From: a virus
IMG/VR virus record: IMGVR_UViG_3300028025_002046
Coordinates: 1 to 64,000 of that record
Length of the DNA stretch: 64,000 bases
Direction: 5' to 3' (one strand)
The translations under genes were made by a program, and so were the position numbers. Positions within the stretch are counted from its first letter, which is position 1. Every line of letters starts with the position of its first letter. Shown here piece after piece: positions 28,833 through 39,029 of this stretch. The notes beneath the pieces are model-generated. The model saw only the letters and a list, made by a program, of their open reading frames with translations, was not told the DNA's origin and ran no database searches.

Positions 28833-30136
28833 CTTGCTTCTAATGCAGCAAGTCTAGCTTCTAGTAATTCGATCTGAGATTGCTGAGACTTAAGAACTGG
28901 AATAACTGCTGCCACCAAACGATCGTAGGAGATACCCTCAACTTCTCCATCTACGTATGTGACGAATTCTTCTAGTCCAGCCTCTACCAAGTCTTCAGCG
29001 ATAAACCCTGGGTGTCTTATTAGCCCAGTTGCACTGTTTCCATTTTCCACATACTGTGCCTTATCAATCCAAGTTTTTGGAACAAGATTAAGTATTTGAT
29101 TTCCAAGAATCATTGGCTGAGGGTCAATCTTGTACTTACTTGCCGATGTACTTCTATAGATAAGGTTTAGTGTAGCACTTTGATATAGGTTTGCACTTGA
29201 TGAAACAGTAGTGGTTGCTGGAGCAACCCCACCAGAGCTGTATATGATATATGATCCAGCATCATTTAGATATCCTTCTGCTCTTATGTTTCCATCTGTA
29301 GAAATTCCTCCAGATGAGGATAATGATGTTCCATTCGATCCATATCCTCCAGCAATGGTAAGAGACGTAAAGTCTGGGGTTGAGTCAAAGGTCCACTTGC
29401 CGTCTGCAAGGTTGTATGCTGTTCTAACTGCACTTGCAGTGGCAGCCAGAGTTGTGCTTGTGCTGCTAACGCTTGTACTTAACTGAACAATACCTGCAGA
29501 TGTTGTGGTTGCTGCATCGGTTGTTGCTAATGTTTTTCCAGCAGTTGAAGGTATGAGTGTTCCATTAATACTTGTAGCAGTTGCTACGCCAAGAACTGGA
29601 GTAACCAGAGTCGGAGAAGTATCTAGGACAAAGTTACCTGTTCCAGTTTTATCCGATACTGTTGTTCCATTAATCTTAAGCACGTTTCCATCTGCTGTTG
29701 CGGTGTCAAATGTCTTGTTAGTGAATGTTTCTGTTCCTGCACGAGTTGCTAGAAGACCAGTAGTTGGCAGGGTAACGGATGTATTTGCTGTAGAAATAAA
29801 AGTAGTTGTGTATGCTCCAGAGGTAGTTAAGTTTCCACCTAGAGTAATAGTCTTTCCTGTATTTGCAACACCAGTTCCACCATCATCTCCAGAGATAGGA
29901 TTTGTTAGGGATAGTGTTGGAATTGTTACTGTTCCTGTAAAAGTTGGGTTGTTGATTGGTGCCTTTAGGGTGTTTAGGCTGTTAAGATGACCAAGGATTC
30001 CAGTAGTATGTGGATCTGATTCAGTACCTGAGTTAGTTCCATAGTGATATAGCTTGAGGGCTACCTGAATATTAGCTGCATCATCTAGTGATGGGATTAG
30101 TGTTGTGTACGTCGTACTTTCGATATCTACTGGCAT
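28829..30136 (-). CDS. Tail fibre with C-terminal S74 chaperone (435 aa)
   Basis: A beta-helical fibre body rich in Thr/Ser/Gly (ISGDDGGTGVANTGKTITL, SLTIAGGYGSNGTSLSSSGG) precedes an intramolecular chaperone domain at about residues 330-435: ILNLVPKTWIDKA, HPGFIAEDLVEAGLEEFV and ISYDRLVAAVIPVLKSQQS, then a short coiled coil LLEARLAALEAR. This is the Peptidase_S74 pattern that trimerises fibres and self-cleaves. It is paralogous to the C-terminus of the 1289-aa collagen-like fibre. Confidence 0.8.
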   Translation of the reverse strand: MPVDIESTTYTTLIPSLDDAANIQVALKLYHYGTNSGTESDPHTTGILGHLNSLNTLKAPINNPTFTGTVTIPTLSLTNPISGDDGGTGVANTGKTITLGGNLTTSGAYTTTFISTANTSVTLPTTGLLATRAGTETFTNKTFDTATADGNVLKINGTTVSDKTGTGNFVLDTSPTLVTPVLGVATATSINGTLIPSTAGKTLATTDAATTTSAGIVQLSTSVSSTSTTLAATASAVRTAYNLADGKWTFDSTPDFTSLTIAGGYGSNGTSLSSSGGISTDGNIRAEGYLNDAGSYIIYSSGGVAPATTTVSSSANLYQSATLNLIYRSTSASKYKIDPQPMILGNQILNLVPKTWIDKAQYVENGNSATGLIRHPGFIAEDLVEAGLEEFVTYVDGEVEGISYDRLVAAVIPVLKSQQSQIELLEARLAALEAR

Positions 30137-30157
30137 ATCTAAATTATAGCATACTAA

Positions 30158-31207
30158 CTATTTCAATAGTGATGTATAGTGTGCTAGGTTTGCTACTAGC
30201 CTTGGATCATTATTTATCAGAATTGCCTGTTCTGTTTGAGCGATAGCCTCTTCGATATTCCCCAAATTATATTCTGCAATAGCTAGTAAATCGTGTGGCA
30301 AAGCACCCCAGGCGTAATCTTCGCAAAGATAGTCTAGAGGTTTTTCTTTAATGTTTAGAGCAGCCAAGGCATAGTCCTTGCACCATTCCCACTGTTCATT
30401 TTCGTAGTACCATTGGGCAAGCGAAACATAGGACTCTCTTCTGTTTGGATCTTCTGCAATAGCCTGGACAAGATATTGGTCTCCAAGTAAGGGTTGACAC
30501 TTTGCAAGATATCTGTATGCCGCTGCTCTTTCAGCACTCCATCTTGCTGTCGGTAGTTTGAGATAGCGTCTGAACTCTTCCATTGCTTTTTCATTCTGAC
30601 CATAAAAGAAAAGTTCACGAGCGTAGTAATATGCGTTTCTATCATCGTTTGGATCTTCTCTTACAGATAGTTCAAGAAGTGGTAGATATTGTGAGCGTGG
30701 CTTTGAATTGTCTGGGTGATGGTGGATTTCTAGGTCAATCCATTCCTGAACTTCTTGGAGTCTGTCAGTAGTGAGTACTTCGTGAACTGGATGTTTCCAG
30801 CGGTATCCATGACGAGCATGAATCTTGTCTCCACCATACTCTAGACCAGGTGTGCCATCTTTATTCCATGACCAAGTATATTTATAACGAGGACGAGTTG
30901 TCTCTGACTTGATGCCCTCAAGTTTTTCACGCCATCCTGGAACCAGAACTTCGTCCATGTCAAGAGAGATGCAGATATCGATATCCTTTGGTAGGGCTGC
31001 TAGTGATGCGTTACGAGCATCATCAAATCTCCAAGGGCTAATTGAAATTGTAAATACGTCAATGCCTAAGTCCTGAGCAATCTGAACGGTATTATCAGTA
31101 GAACCAGTATCAGCAATAAGTAAATAATCTGCATCCATGGCAGACTTATACCATGATTCTACAAACTGTTCTTCATTAAGTGCGATTGTATAGACCGCAA
31201 TTTTCAT
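30158..31207 (-). CDS. Family 2-like glycosyltransferase with TPR-like repeats (349 aa)
   Basis: Residues 1-190 form a GT-A fold: MKIAVYTIALNEEQFVESW, IADTGSTDNTVQIAQ, then a DMDE metal-binding motif (SLDMDEVLVPGW). Residues ~190-349 are helical hairpins resembling TPRs (AYYYARELFFYGQNEKAMEEF, YNLGNIEEAIAQTEQAI). It is embedded between two fibre genes, 7 nt from the collagen-like gene. It may therefore glycosylate fibre residues or cap host glycans. The substrate is unknown. Confidence 0.8.
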   Translation of the reverse strand: MKIAVYTIALNEEQFVESWYKSAMDADYLLIADTGSTDNTVQIAQDLGIDVFTISISPWRFDDARNASLAALPKDIDICISLDMDEVLVPGWREKLEGIKSETTRPRYKYTWSWNKDGTPGLEYGGDKIHARHGYRWKHPVHEVLTTDRLQEVQEWIDLEIHHHPDNSKPRSQYLPLLELSVREDPNDDRNAYYYARELFFYGQNEKAMEEFRRYLKLPTARWSAERAAAYRYLAKCQPLLGDQYLVQAIAEDPNRRESYVSLAQWYYENEQWEWCKDYALAALNIKEKPLDYLCEDYAWGALPHDLLAIAEYNLGNIEEAIAQTEQAILINNDPRLVANLAHYTSLLK

Positions 31208-31214
31208 GTCTCTC

Positions 31215-34200
31215 CTACTTGTTTTCTAGAGCTTCTAGTCTAGCATAAAGTTCTGAGATTTGTCCAGCCTGGTGTCTGACTACCTGCTGAAGTGCTGATA
31301 CATAAAATTCGTAGTTAATTGTTTCTGGAGTTACGCCATCTTCTCCATATGAAATGTAAGCGTGTAGTCCAGCATCTTCAAGGTCTTCTACAATAAATCC
31401 AGCATGTTTAGGATTTGTGTCTGGCTCTGGATTGTATAGATACTCTACAGGCTCAATAGAAAGAATTTGTTCTGCTGTGTAGGATAGTGGCTCAATTGCT
31501 TTCTTCATTGAGCGGCTAGACGCAACATAGCCAAGTGTATCTGGAGCGGTTGCAGATGTTACATATACTGCACGGTATGAAGATGAAAGTGTATTTCCAT
31601 AAACACCAGAAGCACCGACAGTTCCAGATGGAGTAATTCCAAGACGAGAAGAGCCCTGATATCTAAAGTATGATCCAGCTGTATTGGCTCCGATCAGAAG
31701 GTCTGTGGTATTTCCAGTGGTTCCAATAACTGTTGCTTTATTATCAACGTTATTAATTCTAAGAGTTGTTCCGTCGTAGGACATGGCAGTTAGACCGTTT
31801 ACATATAGTGTGCCTGAAGTATAAATGTTTGACGATACCCTCAGAACTTCTCCAACGCTCACACCGCCAGTTACAACCAGGGCTCCAGTTCCGATAGCAG
31901 ATGCCCCAGTTGCATTTGTGACCGATGTTACACCTGTGACACCCAAAGTTCCTGCAATTGAGGTATTTCCAGATGCAGCGGTAACTACAAACTTATTTGT
32001 ATTAACCTTTAAGTCAGAAGTTACGCCAAGAGTTCCAGCAATACTTGTATTTCCAGTTGTATCAGCTACTGAGAATGCTGTTGAGTCAACAGAGAATCCT
32101 CCGTTCAAAGATACTGCACCTGTGAATGTTTTTGCACCAGCAAAAGTTTGAGTTCCAGTTGTTACTGCACCAGACAAGGTATCACTAGCATCTGTAATTC
32201 CAATTGTTTGAGCACCTGTAGGTCCTGTTACAGTAATTGGTGCTGTTGCACTTGCAATACCTGCAGGTCCCTGTGGACCTGTATCTCCAGTTGCTCCGTC
32301 TAAGCCATTGTCTCCTGGGTCACCCTTTGGACCTGTAATGCCTTGAGGTCCTGTAATGCCTTGAGGTCCTGTGGGTCCCTCTGGTCCTGTAATACCTTGC
32401 GGTCCTGTAGGACCCTGTGCTCCAGTTGGTCCTTGAGGACCTGTAGCACCATCTGCACCGTTAGTTCCATTGGTTCCGTTTGTTCCGTTAGCCCCTGTAG
32501 GTCCTTGTGGACCAGTTGGACCCTGGCTACCTGCAGGTCCTGTCGGTCCAGTAGCTCCATCGGAACCATTAGTTCCATTCGTACCATTAGTTCCAGCAGG
32601 TCCAGTTGGACCAGTAGCACCATTTGAGCCAGAGGCTCCTGTCGGTCCTGTTGGACCTTGAGAACCATTACTTCCTGCAGGACCAGTTGGTCCAGTAGCA
32701 CCTGTAGTTCCAGTTGGACCTGTTGGTCCACTTTGAGGTGACACAAATTCATAGAGACCAGACGTTGCGTTCCAAGATAGAACATATCCATCTTGCTTTC
32801 CAGTCATTGTAACATCGTGGATTTCATAGAGCTCAAATCCGTTTTGAATGTTAACAAAGATCTCACCATTGTTGCTCTGCACACGAGTAACAACACCAAT
32901 AAACACTAAGTGTGCTGGAGCTACTGGCTTATTTGTCAAACCATAAATAAGATTTCCGCTTGTACCTAGCCATACTGGGTCTCCAGCGGCAGCGGTAGAT
33001 GTGTTCAGACCAGCAAGCAAACCTTCTGTAACAACCTTAACAATATCGTTGGTTGCTCCACCAGTTTCAAGAAGACCTAGGGTCTTTGAAGATGTTCCTT
33101 CTGTAGCATTAGATGCTTTAGAAACAATCATGTTGGTTCCGTTTGCAGATGAAACATATACCGCTTGTCCCTTTGCAATTGCTTCACCGAGCTTTACCTC
33201 ATGCTTTACTTGTGTTGCATAGTTATCAATCCAGGTGGTGTTGTAGTCTGTTCCATCTACCTTGGATAAAATCTGTCCTGCTGTACCGCCAGATGCTACA
33301 CCAGCACCAGTAGCTCCTGTTGGACCTGTAGCACCAGGTAGACCAGTTCCAGTTGTCATTAATGCTGCTGAGAAGAATGTTCCCTGACCGCTAGAGCTTC
33401 CGCCCCATCGAAGAGTCTGAGATGTAGTATTTCCTGTGTAGGCAGTGAAATCTACATAGTCTGTGGATCCGTTTAGATATACCAGCTTAGTAGAGTTTTG
33501 GAAAAGTCCTTCATTAGTATTGGTTGGACTTTGGCTGATGGATACGGTGTTGCCATTTTTACGGATTTGGATATTGGTCTGGTTATTAGAAACTGCAGCG
33601 GTAGACCACCAAACTTGAAAAGTAATATTATAGTATCCAGCAATAGTTGGCAAGAACTTTTTGTCGGTAGGGTTCCACCAGCTGTTTGGATCAAAGTCAT
33701 CCACGAAAGGAATTACCGTGTCAGTGTTTGCAGTTACAGTAAGGTCTCCTGTTAAACGACCTTGCGAAACAGCATCAGTAGCAGAAATATTTGCAGACGG
33801 TCCTGTTGGACCTGTAGCACCTGTAGGTCCAGTAGCTCCTGTAGGTCCTGCAACTGTAGATGCCGCACCTGTGGCTCCTGTAGGTCCTGTTGGACCAGTA
33901 TCCCCTATAGAGCCTTGAGCACCTGTAGGTCCAGTTACTCCATCATTTCCAGCAACTCCTTGAGGACCAGTAGGACCCTCGTTTCCTTGGTCGCCTTGAG
34001 GACCTGTTGGTCCCTGTGGTCCAGTATCGCCTTGCGGTCCTGTAGGACCTAAATCTCCTTGTGGACCTGTCGGTCCTGTGTCTCCTTGTGAACCTGTAGG
34101 ACCAGTCTCACCCTGGGGACCTGTTGGTCCTTCGTTTCCTTGTGGTCCTGTAGCTCCATCGTTACCCTGGACTCCCTGATCGCCTTGCGGTCCTGTAGGA

Positions 34201-35084
34201 CCAGTATCCCCAGTAGCACCTGTTGGTCCTATTGGACCAGTATCTCCTGTTAAACCTGTACTTCCTTGAATACCTTCTGGACCTTGTGCTCCAGTTGGTC
34301 CAGTTGCACCAGCATTTCCTTGTGGACCTGTAGGTCCAGTATCACCAGTAGGTCCAGCATCTCCTTGTGGTCCTGTCGGACCTGGCACGGTAGAGTCAGC
34401 ACCAGTTGGACCAGTAGGACCTTGAGGACCTACAATCTGACCTACATCAGTCCAAGATGAGCCATCCCAGACATATAGATTTCCATCGGCATCAACAATG
34501 TATGCGTCTCCGCTTTCGTTTCCAGATGATGGAAGATTTCCTACTGTGGCTACTGAGCCTTTAAAGTTAATTGATGTACCCTGCGGTCCTGTAGGACCCT
34601 GAGAACCTGTTGGTCCAATATCTCCCTGCGGACCTGTAGCCCCTGTAGCACCTACGTTTCCTTGAGGTCCAGTCGGACCCTGAGAACCTTGAGGACCTGT
34701 TGGTCCTGTTTCTCCAGCATTACCCTGGATACCTTGATTACCCTGAGCACCTGTAGCCCCTGTTGGACCAACACTTCCTTGTGATCCTGTAGGACCCTGA
34801 GATCCAGTAGGACCTTGAGCACCAGTAGCACCGTTAGCACCAGTAGCACCTGTTGCTCCAGTAGGACCAGTAACGGTACTTGCAGCTCCTGTTGGTCCTG
34901 TAGGACCAGTGGGTCCTGCTTCTCCAGGAAGACTAGCGTATGGAAGATCTGGATAAAGATTAACGCTGTCACCAAACTTAAACAGATTTGTATCTGTCTC
35001 ATATCCAATTTCACCTTCAGCGAGAATGTATGTAGACTCAGCCCATTCAGCTGCTAATCCTCTGCGGTGTTGAATAATTGCCAT
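31215..35084 (-). CDS. Collagen-like tail fibre with Mtd-N, C1q-like and S74 domains (1289 aa)
   Basis: N-terminal residues ~1-55 ([20 protein letters not shown], then [11 protein letters not shown]) match the Mtd N-terminal/virion-attachment type. Long Gly-X-Y collagen repeats fill about 55-430 and 780-960, interrupted near 165-215 by a non-collagen insert. Residues ~430-580 look like a C1q/TNF jelly roll ([32 protein letters not shown]). The last ~100 residues are an S74 chaperone ([33 protein letters not shown]). The 3' end is followed closely by the glycosyltransferase gene. A flexible host-recognition fibre is inferred. Confidence 0.85.
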   Translation of the reverse strand: MAIIQHRRGLAAEWAESTYILAEGEIGYETDTNLFKFGDSVNLYPDLPYASLPGEAGPTGPTGPTGAASTVTGPTGATGATGANGATGAQGPTGSQGPTGSQGSVGPTGATGAQGNQGIQGNAGETGPTGPQGSQGPTGPQGNVGATGATGPQGDIGPTGSQGPTGPQGTSINFKGSVATVGNLPSSGNESGDAYIVDADGNLYVWDGSSWTDVGQIVGPQGPTGPTGADSTVPGPTGPQGDAGPTGDTGPTGPQGNAGATGPTGAQGPEGIQGSTGLTGDTGPIGPTGATGDTGPTGPQGDQGVQGNDGATGPQGNEGPTGPQGETGPTGSQGDTGPTGPQGDLGPTGPQGDTGPQGPTGPQGDQGNEGPTGPQGVAGNDGVTGPTGAQGSIGDTGPTGPTGATGAASTVAGPTGATGPTGATGPTGPSANISATDAVSQGRLTGDLTVTANTDTVIPFVDDFDPNSWWNPTDKKFLPTIAGYYNITFQVWWSTAAVSNNQTNIQIRKNGNTVSISQSPTNTNEGLFQNSTKLVYLNGSTDYVDFTAYTGNTTSQTLRWGGSSSGQGTFFSAALMTTGTGLPGATGPTGATGAGVASGGTAGQILSKVDGTDYNTTWIDNYATQVKHEVKLGEAIAKGQAVYVSSANGTNMIVSKASNATEGTSSKTLGLLETGGATNDIVKVVTEGLLAGLNTSTAAAGDPVWLGTSGNLIYGLTNKPVAPAHLVFIGVVTRVQSNNGEIFVNIQNGFELYEIHDVTMTGKQDGYVLSWNATSGLYEFVSPQSGPTGPTGTTGATGPTGPAGSNGSQGPTGPTGASGSNGATGPTGPAGTNGTNGTNGSDGATGPTGPAGSQGPTGPQGPTGANGTNGTNGTNGADGATGPQGPTGAQGPTGPQGITGPEGPTGPQGITGPQGITGPKGDPGDNGLDGATGDTGPQGPAGIASATAPITVTGPTGAQTIGITDASDTLSGAVTTGTQTFAGAKTFTGAVSLNGGFSVDSTAFSVADTTGNTSIAGTLGVTSDLKVNTNKFVVTAASGNTSIAGTLGVTGVTSVTNATGASAIGTGALVVTGGVSVGEVLRVSSNIYTSGTLYVNGLTAMSYDGTTLRINNVDNKATVIGTTGNTTDLLIGANTAGSYFRYQGSSRLGITPSGTVGASGVYGNTLSSSYRAVYVTSATAPDTLGYVASSRSMKKAIEPLSYTAEQILSIEPVEYLYNPEPDTNPKHAGFIVEDLEDAGLHAYISYGEDGVTPETINYEFYVSALQQVVRHQAGQISELYARLEALENK

Positions 35085-36223
35085 TAAGGTGTTCCTCCAT
35101 CGATTATCCCATCAATCCTGATGTAGATAAGGTCAAGAATGTCTTCCAGAGCGGCTTCGTCTAAAGATACATCCTTGCTAGTATCATTATACACTATCGG
35201 ACTTGTTGCTGTTAGTATTCCAGAAGATCCAGTAGGACCTGTAGCCCCTGCACTACCTGTAGGACCAGTTGCTCCTCTTGCTCCTGCTGGTCCTGTATCT
35301 CCACGTGGTCCTGTTACACCAGTAGCACCAACTTCACCACGAAGACCCTGGATACCCTGCTCACCTTGGTCTCCTTGTGGTCCTGTAGGACCTGTTGGTC
35401 CTGGGACTGTGCTTGCAGCACCAGTTACACCTCTTGGACCTGTTGGTCCTTGTGGACCTGTCGGACCAGTTGCCCCAAGCTCTCCATTTAATCCTTGTGG
35501 TCCTTGAGGTCCATCATCGCCTTGCGGTCCTTGTGGTCCTGTATCTCCTTGCGGTCCAGGAACTGTGCTATCCAAACCTCTGGGTCCTGTCGAACCAGTA
35601 GGACCAGTTGCTCCGTTAGCCCCTGTGTCGCCCTTAAATCCTTGAGCACCTTGTTCGCCTTGAATACCTCTTGGACCAGTTGGTCCAGTAGTTCCTTGTG
35701 GTCCTTGAGGACCAGTAGCACCTGCTAAACCCCTAGGACCTAAATCTCCTTGAGGACCTTTTAGTCCTTGTGGTCCTGTATCTCCCTTTGGTCCTTGAAC
35801 ACCTTGCTGACCTGCTGGACCTGTAGGTCCGATAGAACCAACATTTCCTTCGGGACCCTGGAGTCCCTGTGGACCAGCATCTCCCTTGTCACCCTTGGGT
35901 CCTGTAGGACCAGTATCTCCGTCAGAGCCTGTTTCTCCTTGAGGTCCTGCGTCACCCTTATCTCCCTTTAATCCTTTTTCTCCAGTTAAGCCTCTAGGTC
36001 CTGTGCTTCCTGTTGGTCCCTGAATACCCTGAATACCCTGCTGACCTTGCGGTCCTGTGGGTCCAGTATTGCCAGGTATTCCTTGAGGACCTTGAGGACC
36101 AGTAGATCCAATAGTAGATATATCACCAGTAAACGGAGCAATTCTAATTACACTTTGTGTAGGCTCAACGCTAACTATTTTTACAATTATGTCTGGCTGT
36201 TCGGGATCGATGTAATTTGTCAT
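35084..36223 (-). CDS. Collagen-like fibre protein (379 aa)
   Basis: A short N-terminal domain (residues 1-36, [18 protein letters not shown]) is followed by about 290 residues of uninterrupted Gly-X-Y repeats rich in GPTGPQG and GPKGDTG. A C-terminal ~45-residue acidic helix domain ([19 protein letters not shown]) follows. It overlaps the larger collagen-like gene by one base, so the two are probably made together and may form a joint fibre. Hydroxylation is not expected in bacteria, so Thr in the Y position probably stabilises the triple helix. Confidence 0.85.
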   Translation of the reverse strand: MTNYIDPEQPDIIVKIVSVEPTQSVIRIAPFTGDISTIGSTGPQGPQGIPGNTGPTGPQGQQGIQGIQGPTGSTGPRGLTGEKGLKGDKGDAGPQGETGSDGDTGPTGPKGDKGDAGPQGLQGPEGNVGSIGPTGPAGQQGVQGPKGDTGPQGLKGPQGDLGPRGLAGATGPQGPQGTTGPTGPRGIQGEQGAQGFKGDTGANGATGPTGSTGPRGLDSTVPGPQGDTGPQGPQGDDGPQGPQGLNGELGATGPTGPQGPTGPRGVTGAASTVPGPTGPTGPQGDQGEQGIQGLRGEVGATGVTGPRGDTGPAGARGATGPTGSAGATGPTGSSGILTATSPIVYNDTSKDVSLDEAALEDILDLIYIRIDGIIDGGTP

Positions 36224-36234
36224 CTAACCCACCA

Positions 36235-37614
36235 CTAATCAGTGAGCCTTAGCCCAGAAAGAATCCACTTATCGGTATCGACCTTGAGAAGAGTTGCTGT
36301 TGAGTTAATTGGCACAATGAATGGAGACTGGTTTAAAGCTGAGTATCCTCCAGACCCCTCGCCAAAAACGTTAGTTGTTTGACCGTCTGCAACAAAAATA
36401 TGCCAAGAACTCTCATCGCTAGTAGCAAATTTGATTTCAGAGCCGATTGGGAAAGCAACGGATGCATTAGTTGGAACAGTAAACTCTGATGCAGTTTCAG
36501 TCAGGTTTGCATAAAGAAGTTTTCCAATGTGGGAAAGTGCTCCAGTTAGGGGGCTTCCATCACTTGCAAGCACTCTTGCGTGGGAACCCTTGCTGGTATT
36601 AACGTAGCCAATAGTTGCAATTTGGTTTTCTGGGTTACTTGAATCTCCTAGATATTCTCCACCGTTGTAAGAACTAATAATTACATCGTGATCACTTGAC
36701 TGAAGGTACAGATCACTTTGATTGTTAAGAATTCCTGTAACAAATAGACCACCCATTGCAGGACCAAGTAAGTATCCGTTTGAGTTAAAGTTCCAATAAT
36801 TGTTCCAGAATGGCTCATAAGTAAAAACATATGAGGCTCCTGCTGTAAAGACTGCTCCTGATGCTGTAACACTTGTCAATCCCTCTGATGGGGAATTACT
36901 GTTTACAGAATCAACAGTGTAATCAGTTCCGTCAACATTCACAACGTAGTCTGTGCTAATGTCTGATGCAGTGGTTGTGAGAAAGGTTGTAGAGCTTGTC
37001 AAATTGTCGTTTACATACGTATTTTCAATTCTTGTTGGTCTTGTAAAAATGCTAACGCTTCTTGCGTCATCTTCAATGTAGACATTGTTTCTTTCGCCAC
37101 CAAGAATAAGGTCAGCGTTTGAATCATCTTGTGTTCCACCAGCACGAATGTGAATGTGGTTTGGATTGGTTGGGTCAATGATTAGGTACTGGTCGTTAGC
37201 ATACAAGTCTGCATCTGGCACTATCTCTATAGTGCTATTTGATTGACCGTCACCAGATGCTGTTCCAGCACCGATAATCTGAACACCGTCAAAAGTAATG
37301 TCTCCAGTAGTGCCTGACTCAATATCGCCAATAGTTGCTACCCTATTGCTGGAGTTAGGTGTCATTTCTGCATCTCCCCAGTTGATGAAAACATTTCCAG
37401 GTCCATCATCGCCAGGGTATAGGATAATGTCTCTAGCAGAACGAAGAGCAAGGTCGTCTTGAGGAGCAGTGATACGAGTAGTACCAGTTCCACTCTTAGT
37501 AATGCTTAGAAGAAGATTGTCGCTAGTATCATTTAGCTCAAAAGGAACTGTAGAACTTACACCTCCGCCAGTACCAGATGGACCAGGCATTGGAACAATT
37601 TTAATAATTGGCAT
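36235..37614 (-). CDS. Fibre/appendage protein (459 aa)
   Basis: The protein starts MPIIKIVPMPGPSGTGGG and continues with beta repeats typical of fibre shafts (NSSNRVATIGDIESGTTGDI, DLILGGERNNVYIEDD, NPENQIATIGYVNTSKG). The C-terminus (residues 350-459) forms a beta sandwich ending in KVDTDKWILSGLRLTD. It has no S74 domain of its own. It overlaps the upstream gene by one base. Confidence 0.65.
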   Translation of the reverse strand: MPIIKIVPMPGPSGTGGGVSSTVPFELNDTSDNLLLSITKSGTGTTRITAPQDDLALRSARDIILYPGDDGPGNVFINWGDAEMTPNSSNRVATIGDIESGTTGDITFDGVQIIGAGTASGDGQSNSTIEIVPDADLYANDQYLIIDPTNPNHIHIRAGGTQDDSNADLILGGERNNVYIEDDARSVSIFTRPTRIENTYVNDNLTSSTTFLTTTASDISTDYVVNVDGTDYTVDSVNSNSPSEGLTSVTASGAVFTAGASYVFTYEPFWNNYWNFNSNGYLLGPAMGGLFVTGILNNQSDLYLQSSDHDVIISSYNGGEYLGDSSNPENQIATIGYVNTSKGSHARVLASDGSPLTGALSHIGKLLYANLTETASEFTVPTNASVAFPIGSEIKFATSDESSWHIFVADGQTTNVFGEGSGGYSALNQSPFIVPINSTATLLKVDTDKWILSGLRLTD

Positions 37615-38003
37615 TATGGACCACCTACTGGAGTAACGTCAGATAGAACTACGATAGTTCCAATAATTGGTGTCCAAATGGTATTCTCGTCGATAGTTAC
37701 TTGAAGGTCGAAAGATAGTTCGGCGGCGACAGCATTGTAGCCAGTTCCCCAAGTAGAAGTAATTTCTGGAGTAGCTACGATATCTACATAGCCAACTCCT
37801 GGTGTAACTACGAGTTCATCAAGAACTTCGCCTTTTGCATTATAGGCACTTGACAAATACGTCCAAGCAGATGTATCATACTTAGTAGTTTCATCGTTTT
37901 GCCAAAACTCAACACGGAGTCCAGCGGTATCACCACGGACAATCTTCCATTTAACTGGAACTGGTTCTGCACCAAAGGATTCGGGGATAGTAGGAATGGT
38001 CAT
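37614..38003 (-). CDS. First gene of the fibre cluster, beta-sandwich protein (129 aa)
   Basis: ATG at 38003 (MTIPTIPESFGAEPVPVKW) is preferred to an upstream in-frame start because the upstream codons fall in the -10 region. The protein looks like an Ig-like sandwich (VKWKIVRGDTAGLRVEFWQN, AAELSFDLQVTIDENTIWTP). It lies at the promoter-proximal end of the leftward cluster and could anchor the fibre complex. TATAAT at 38013-38018 lies just upstream and implies a 3-nt leader. Confidence 0.6.
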   Translation of the reverse strand: MTIPTIPESFGAEPVPVKWKIVRGDTAGLRVEFWQNDETTKYDTSAWTYLSSAYNAKGEVLDELVVTPGVGYVDIVATPEITSTWGTGYNAVAAELSFDLQVTIDENTIWTPIIGTIVVLSDVTPVGGP

Positions 38004-38035
38004 AGTAGTATAATTATACACTAATTGTTTAAATT

Positions 38036-38089
38036 AAAAAGCCAGTATCCAAGGTGGTGGGTATGAGAGAGACGACCCTGGATACTGAC
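38036..38089 (-). ncRNA. Candidate ~55-nt small RNA / leader terminator
   Basis: On the minus strand a perfect 9-bp stem (CAGTATCCA / TGGATACTG) encloses a 27-nt loop rich in CUCUCUC and ends in GCTTTTTAA. An extended -10 (TGT-TATACT) lies 6 nt before the predicted 5' end. The unit therefore has a start, a fold and a terminator. It could be a free small RNA or an attenuator in front of the fibre operon. Expression is unproven. Confidence 0.4.
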
Positions 38090-38095
38090 AAATAT

Positions 38096-38101
38096 AGTAT
38101 A
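38096..38101 (-). promoter_or_regulatory. -10 element of the small RNA candidate
   Basis: Minus strand TGT-TATACT. The -35 region coincides with the two DnaA boxes, so DnaA binding would block it. Confidence 0.4.
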
Positions 38102-38109
38102 ACATAACC

Positions 38110-38130
38110 TGTGGATAAGTCTGTGGATAA
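38110..38130 (-). promoter_or_regulatory. Pair of DnaA boxes, 12-bp spacing
   Basis: Two perfect TGTGGATAA (reverse of TTATCCACA) copies start 12 bp apart, immediately beside an AT-rich tract at the divergent junction. Confidence 0.6.
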
Positions 38131-38249
38131 CTTTATTTTTATTTTTTATTTGACAAAACACCAAAAGTGTGATACCCTCTAAATATTAGGATTTAGGGCT
38201 ATTATTTATATACTATATAGTATTATAATAATAAATAACTAATAAGGGC
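38131..38249. other. AT-rich tract next to DnaA boxes, candidate origin
   Basis: This non-coding stretch is mostly A/T. It includes long T runs after the DnaA boxes and a 14-bp palindrome ATACTATATAGTAT at 38210-38223. It sits exactly where leftward late genes and rightward accessory genes diverge. DnaA boxes plus an easily melted tract suggest a replication origin, but no initiator gene is in the window. Confidence 0.35.
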
Positions 38250-38277
38250 TTGCATTTTATTTAATATATGGTATTAT
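38250..38277 (+). promoter_or_regulatory. Promoter of the HNH gene (leaderless)
   Basis: TTGCAT, 16 nt, TATTAT, then 6 nt to the ATG. Confidence 0.6.
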
Positions 38278-38283
38278 GTATAT

Positions 38284-38733
38284 ATGAAACTATGTAAAGA
38301 TTGTGGTGTGAATGAGAGATACTCTTCACAAAAAACTGGTAAAGTATATTCCTATTGCAAAGCATGTCAGGCTGTTCGTGTAACACAGCATCAGCGTACT
38401 GAAAAAGGTAAAGCCACTTTAAAAAGAAGTTTAAAGAGATATGCTAAAACTGAAAAGGGCAAGGCTGCAATAAGAAGAAGTAACAGAAATCAGAATCGTA
38501 AGAAAAATGGGTTCACTCAAGAAATGTTTAATGATATGCTATTTAACCAGGATTTCAAGTGTGCACTTTGCTATGCTGAAATAAATATTTCTTCTCATGC
38601 TGACCATGATCATAAAACTGGTAAGGCTAGGGCAATCCTATGTCATTCATGTAATACCCTTTTAGGAAGAATAGAGAACAAGGGTTTTGATTGGGTAGAC
38701 AAAGCAAAACTGTACGTTGATAGTTTTAGATAG
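38284..38733 (+). CDS. Endonuclease VII / HNH-type nuclease (149 aa)
   Basis: N-terminal zinc-ribbon-like cysteines (CKDCGVNERY, YCKACQ), a basic middle (KGKATLKRSLKRYAKTEKGK) and a C-terminal recombination endonuclease VII-like core: CALCYAEI, DHDHKTGKARAILCHSCN, LLGRIENKG. The His/Asp/Asn set and two CxxC pairs match the Endonuclease_7/HNH fold. Phage copies are either Holliday-junction resolvases or free-standing homing-type nucleases. Its promoter and leaderless start stand alone at the junction. Confidence 0.85.
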   Translation: MKLCKDCGVNERYSSQKTGKVYSYCKACQAVRVTQHQRTEKGKATLKRSLKRYAKTEKGKAAIRRSNRNQNRKKNGFTQEMFNDMLFNQDFKCALCYAEINISSHADHDHKTGKARAILCHSCNTLLGRIENKGFDWVDKAKLYVDSFR

Positions 38734-38738
38734 ATAAT

Positions 38739-39029
38739 TTACTTTCCAGAACGAGTAATATACTCTACAAAAAGTTTAGTTAAGTTCTCGATTTTTAAAT
38801 CCAGCTTTTCGTGATATTCTTCACCTTTATGATTCTGAGATTTTAAATCTAAGATATCCTGTTCCATTCTGTTTACTTGATCTTTCATTGATTGACCACC
38901 ATTAGGTTTCATTTCATGCTTGATCTCTTCAAAATAGTGTTTGGTTAACCATCTGACTCCTAGAGCCACTGATGTAATAATTGTAATAAGGCTAATAGTG
39001 ATAGCTAAGATAGATTCTACTAATGTCAT
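38739..39029 (-). CDS. Holin-like membrane protein with coiled coil (96 aa)
   Basis: One N-terminal membrane segment (ESILAITISLITIITSVALG) is followed by a charged coiled-coil tail (MKDQVNRMEQDILDLKSQ, KLDLKIENLTKLFVEYI). This layout is common for phage lysis-associated membrane proteins beside small nucleases. An A/T-rich region with TATAAT precedes it. Holin function is inferred. Confidence 0.6.
   Translation of the reverse strand: MTLVESILAITISLITIITSVALGVRWLTKHYFEEIKHEMKPNGGQSMKDQVNRMEQDILDLKSQNHKGEEYHEKLDLKIENLTKLFVEYITRSGK

Noticed and set aside
31215-35084. Diversity-generating retroelement, suggested by the Mtd-like N-terminus
   Set aside because: No reverse transcriptase, template repeat or variable C-type lectin domain is visible in the window.
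31215-36223. Collagen-coding repeats as a CRISPR array or tandem DNA repeat
   Set aside because: The repetition follows the Gly-X-Y codon pattern in one open frame, with no constant repeat/spacer lengths.
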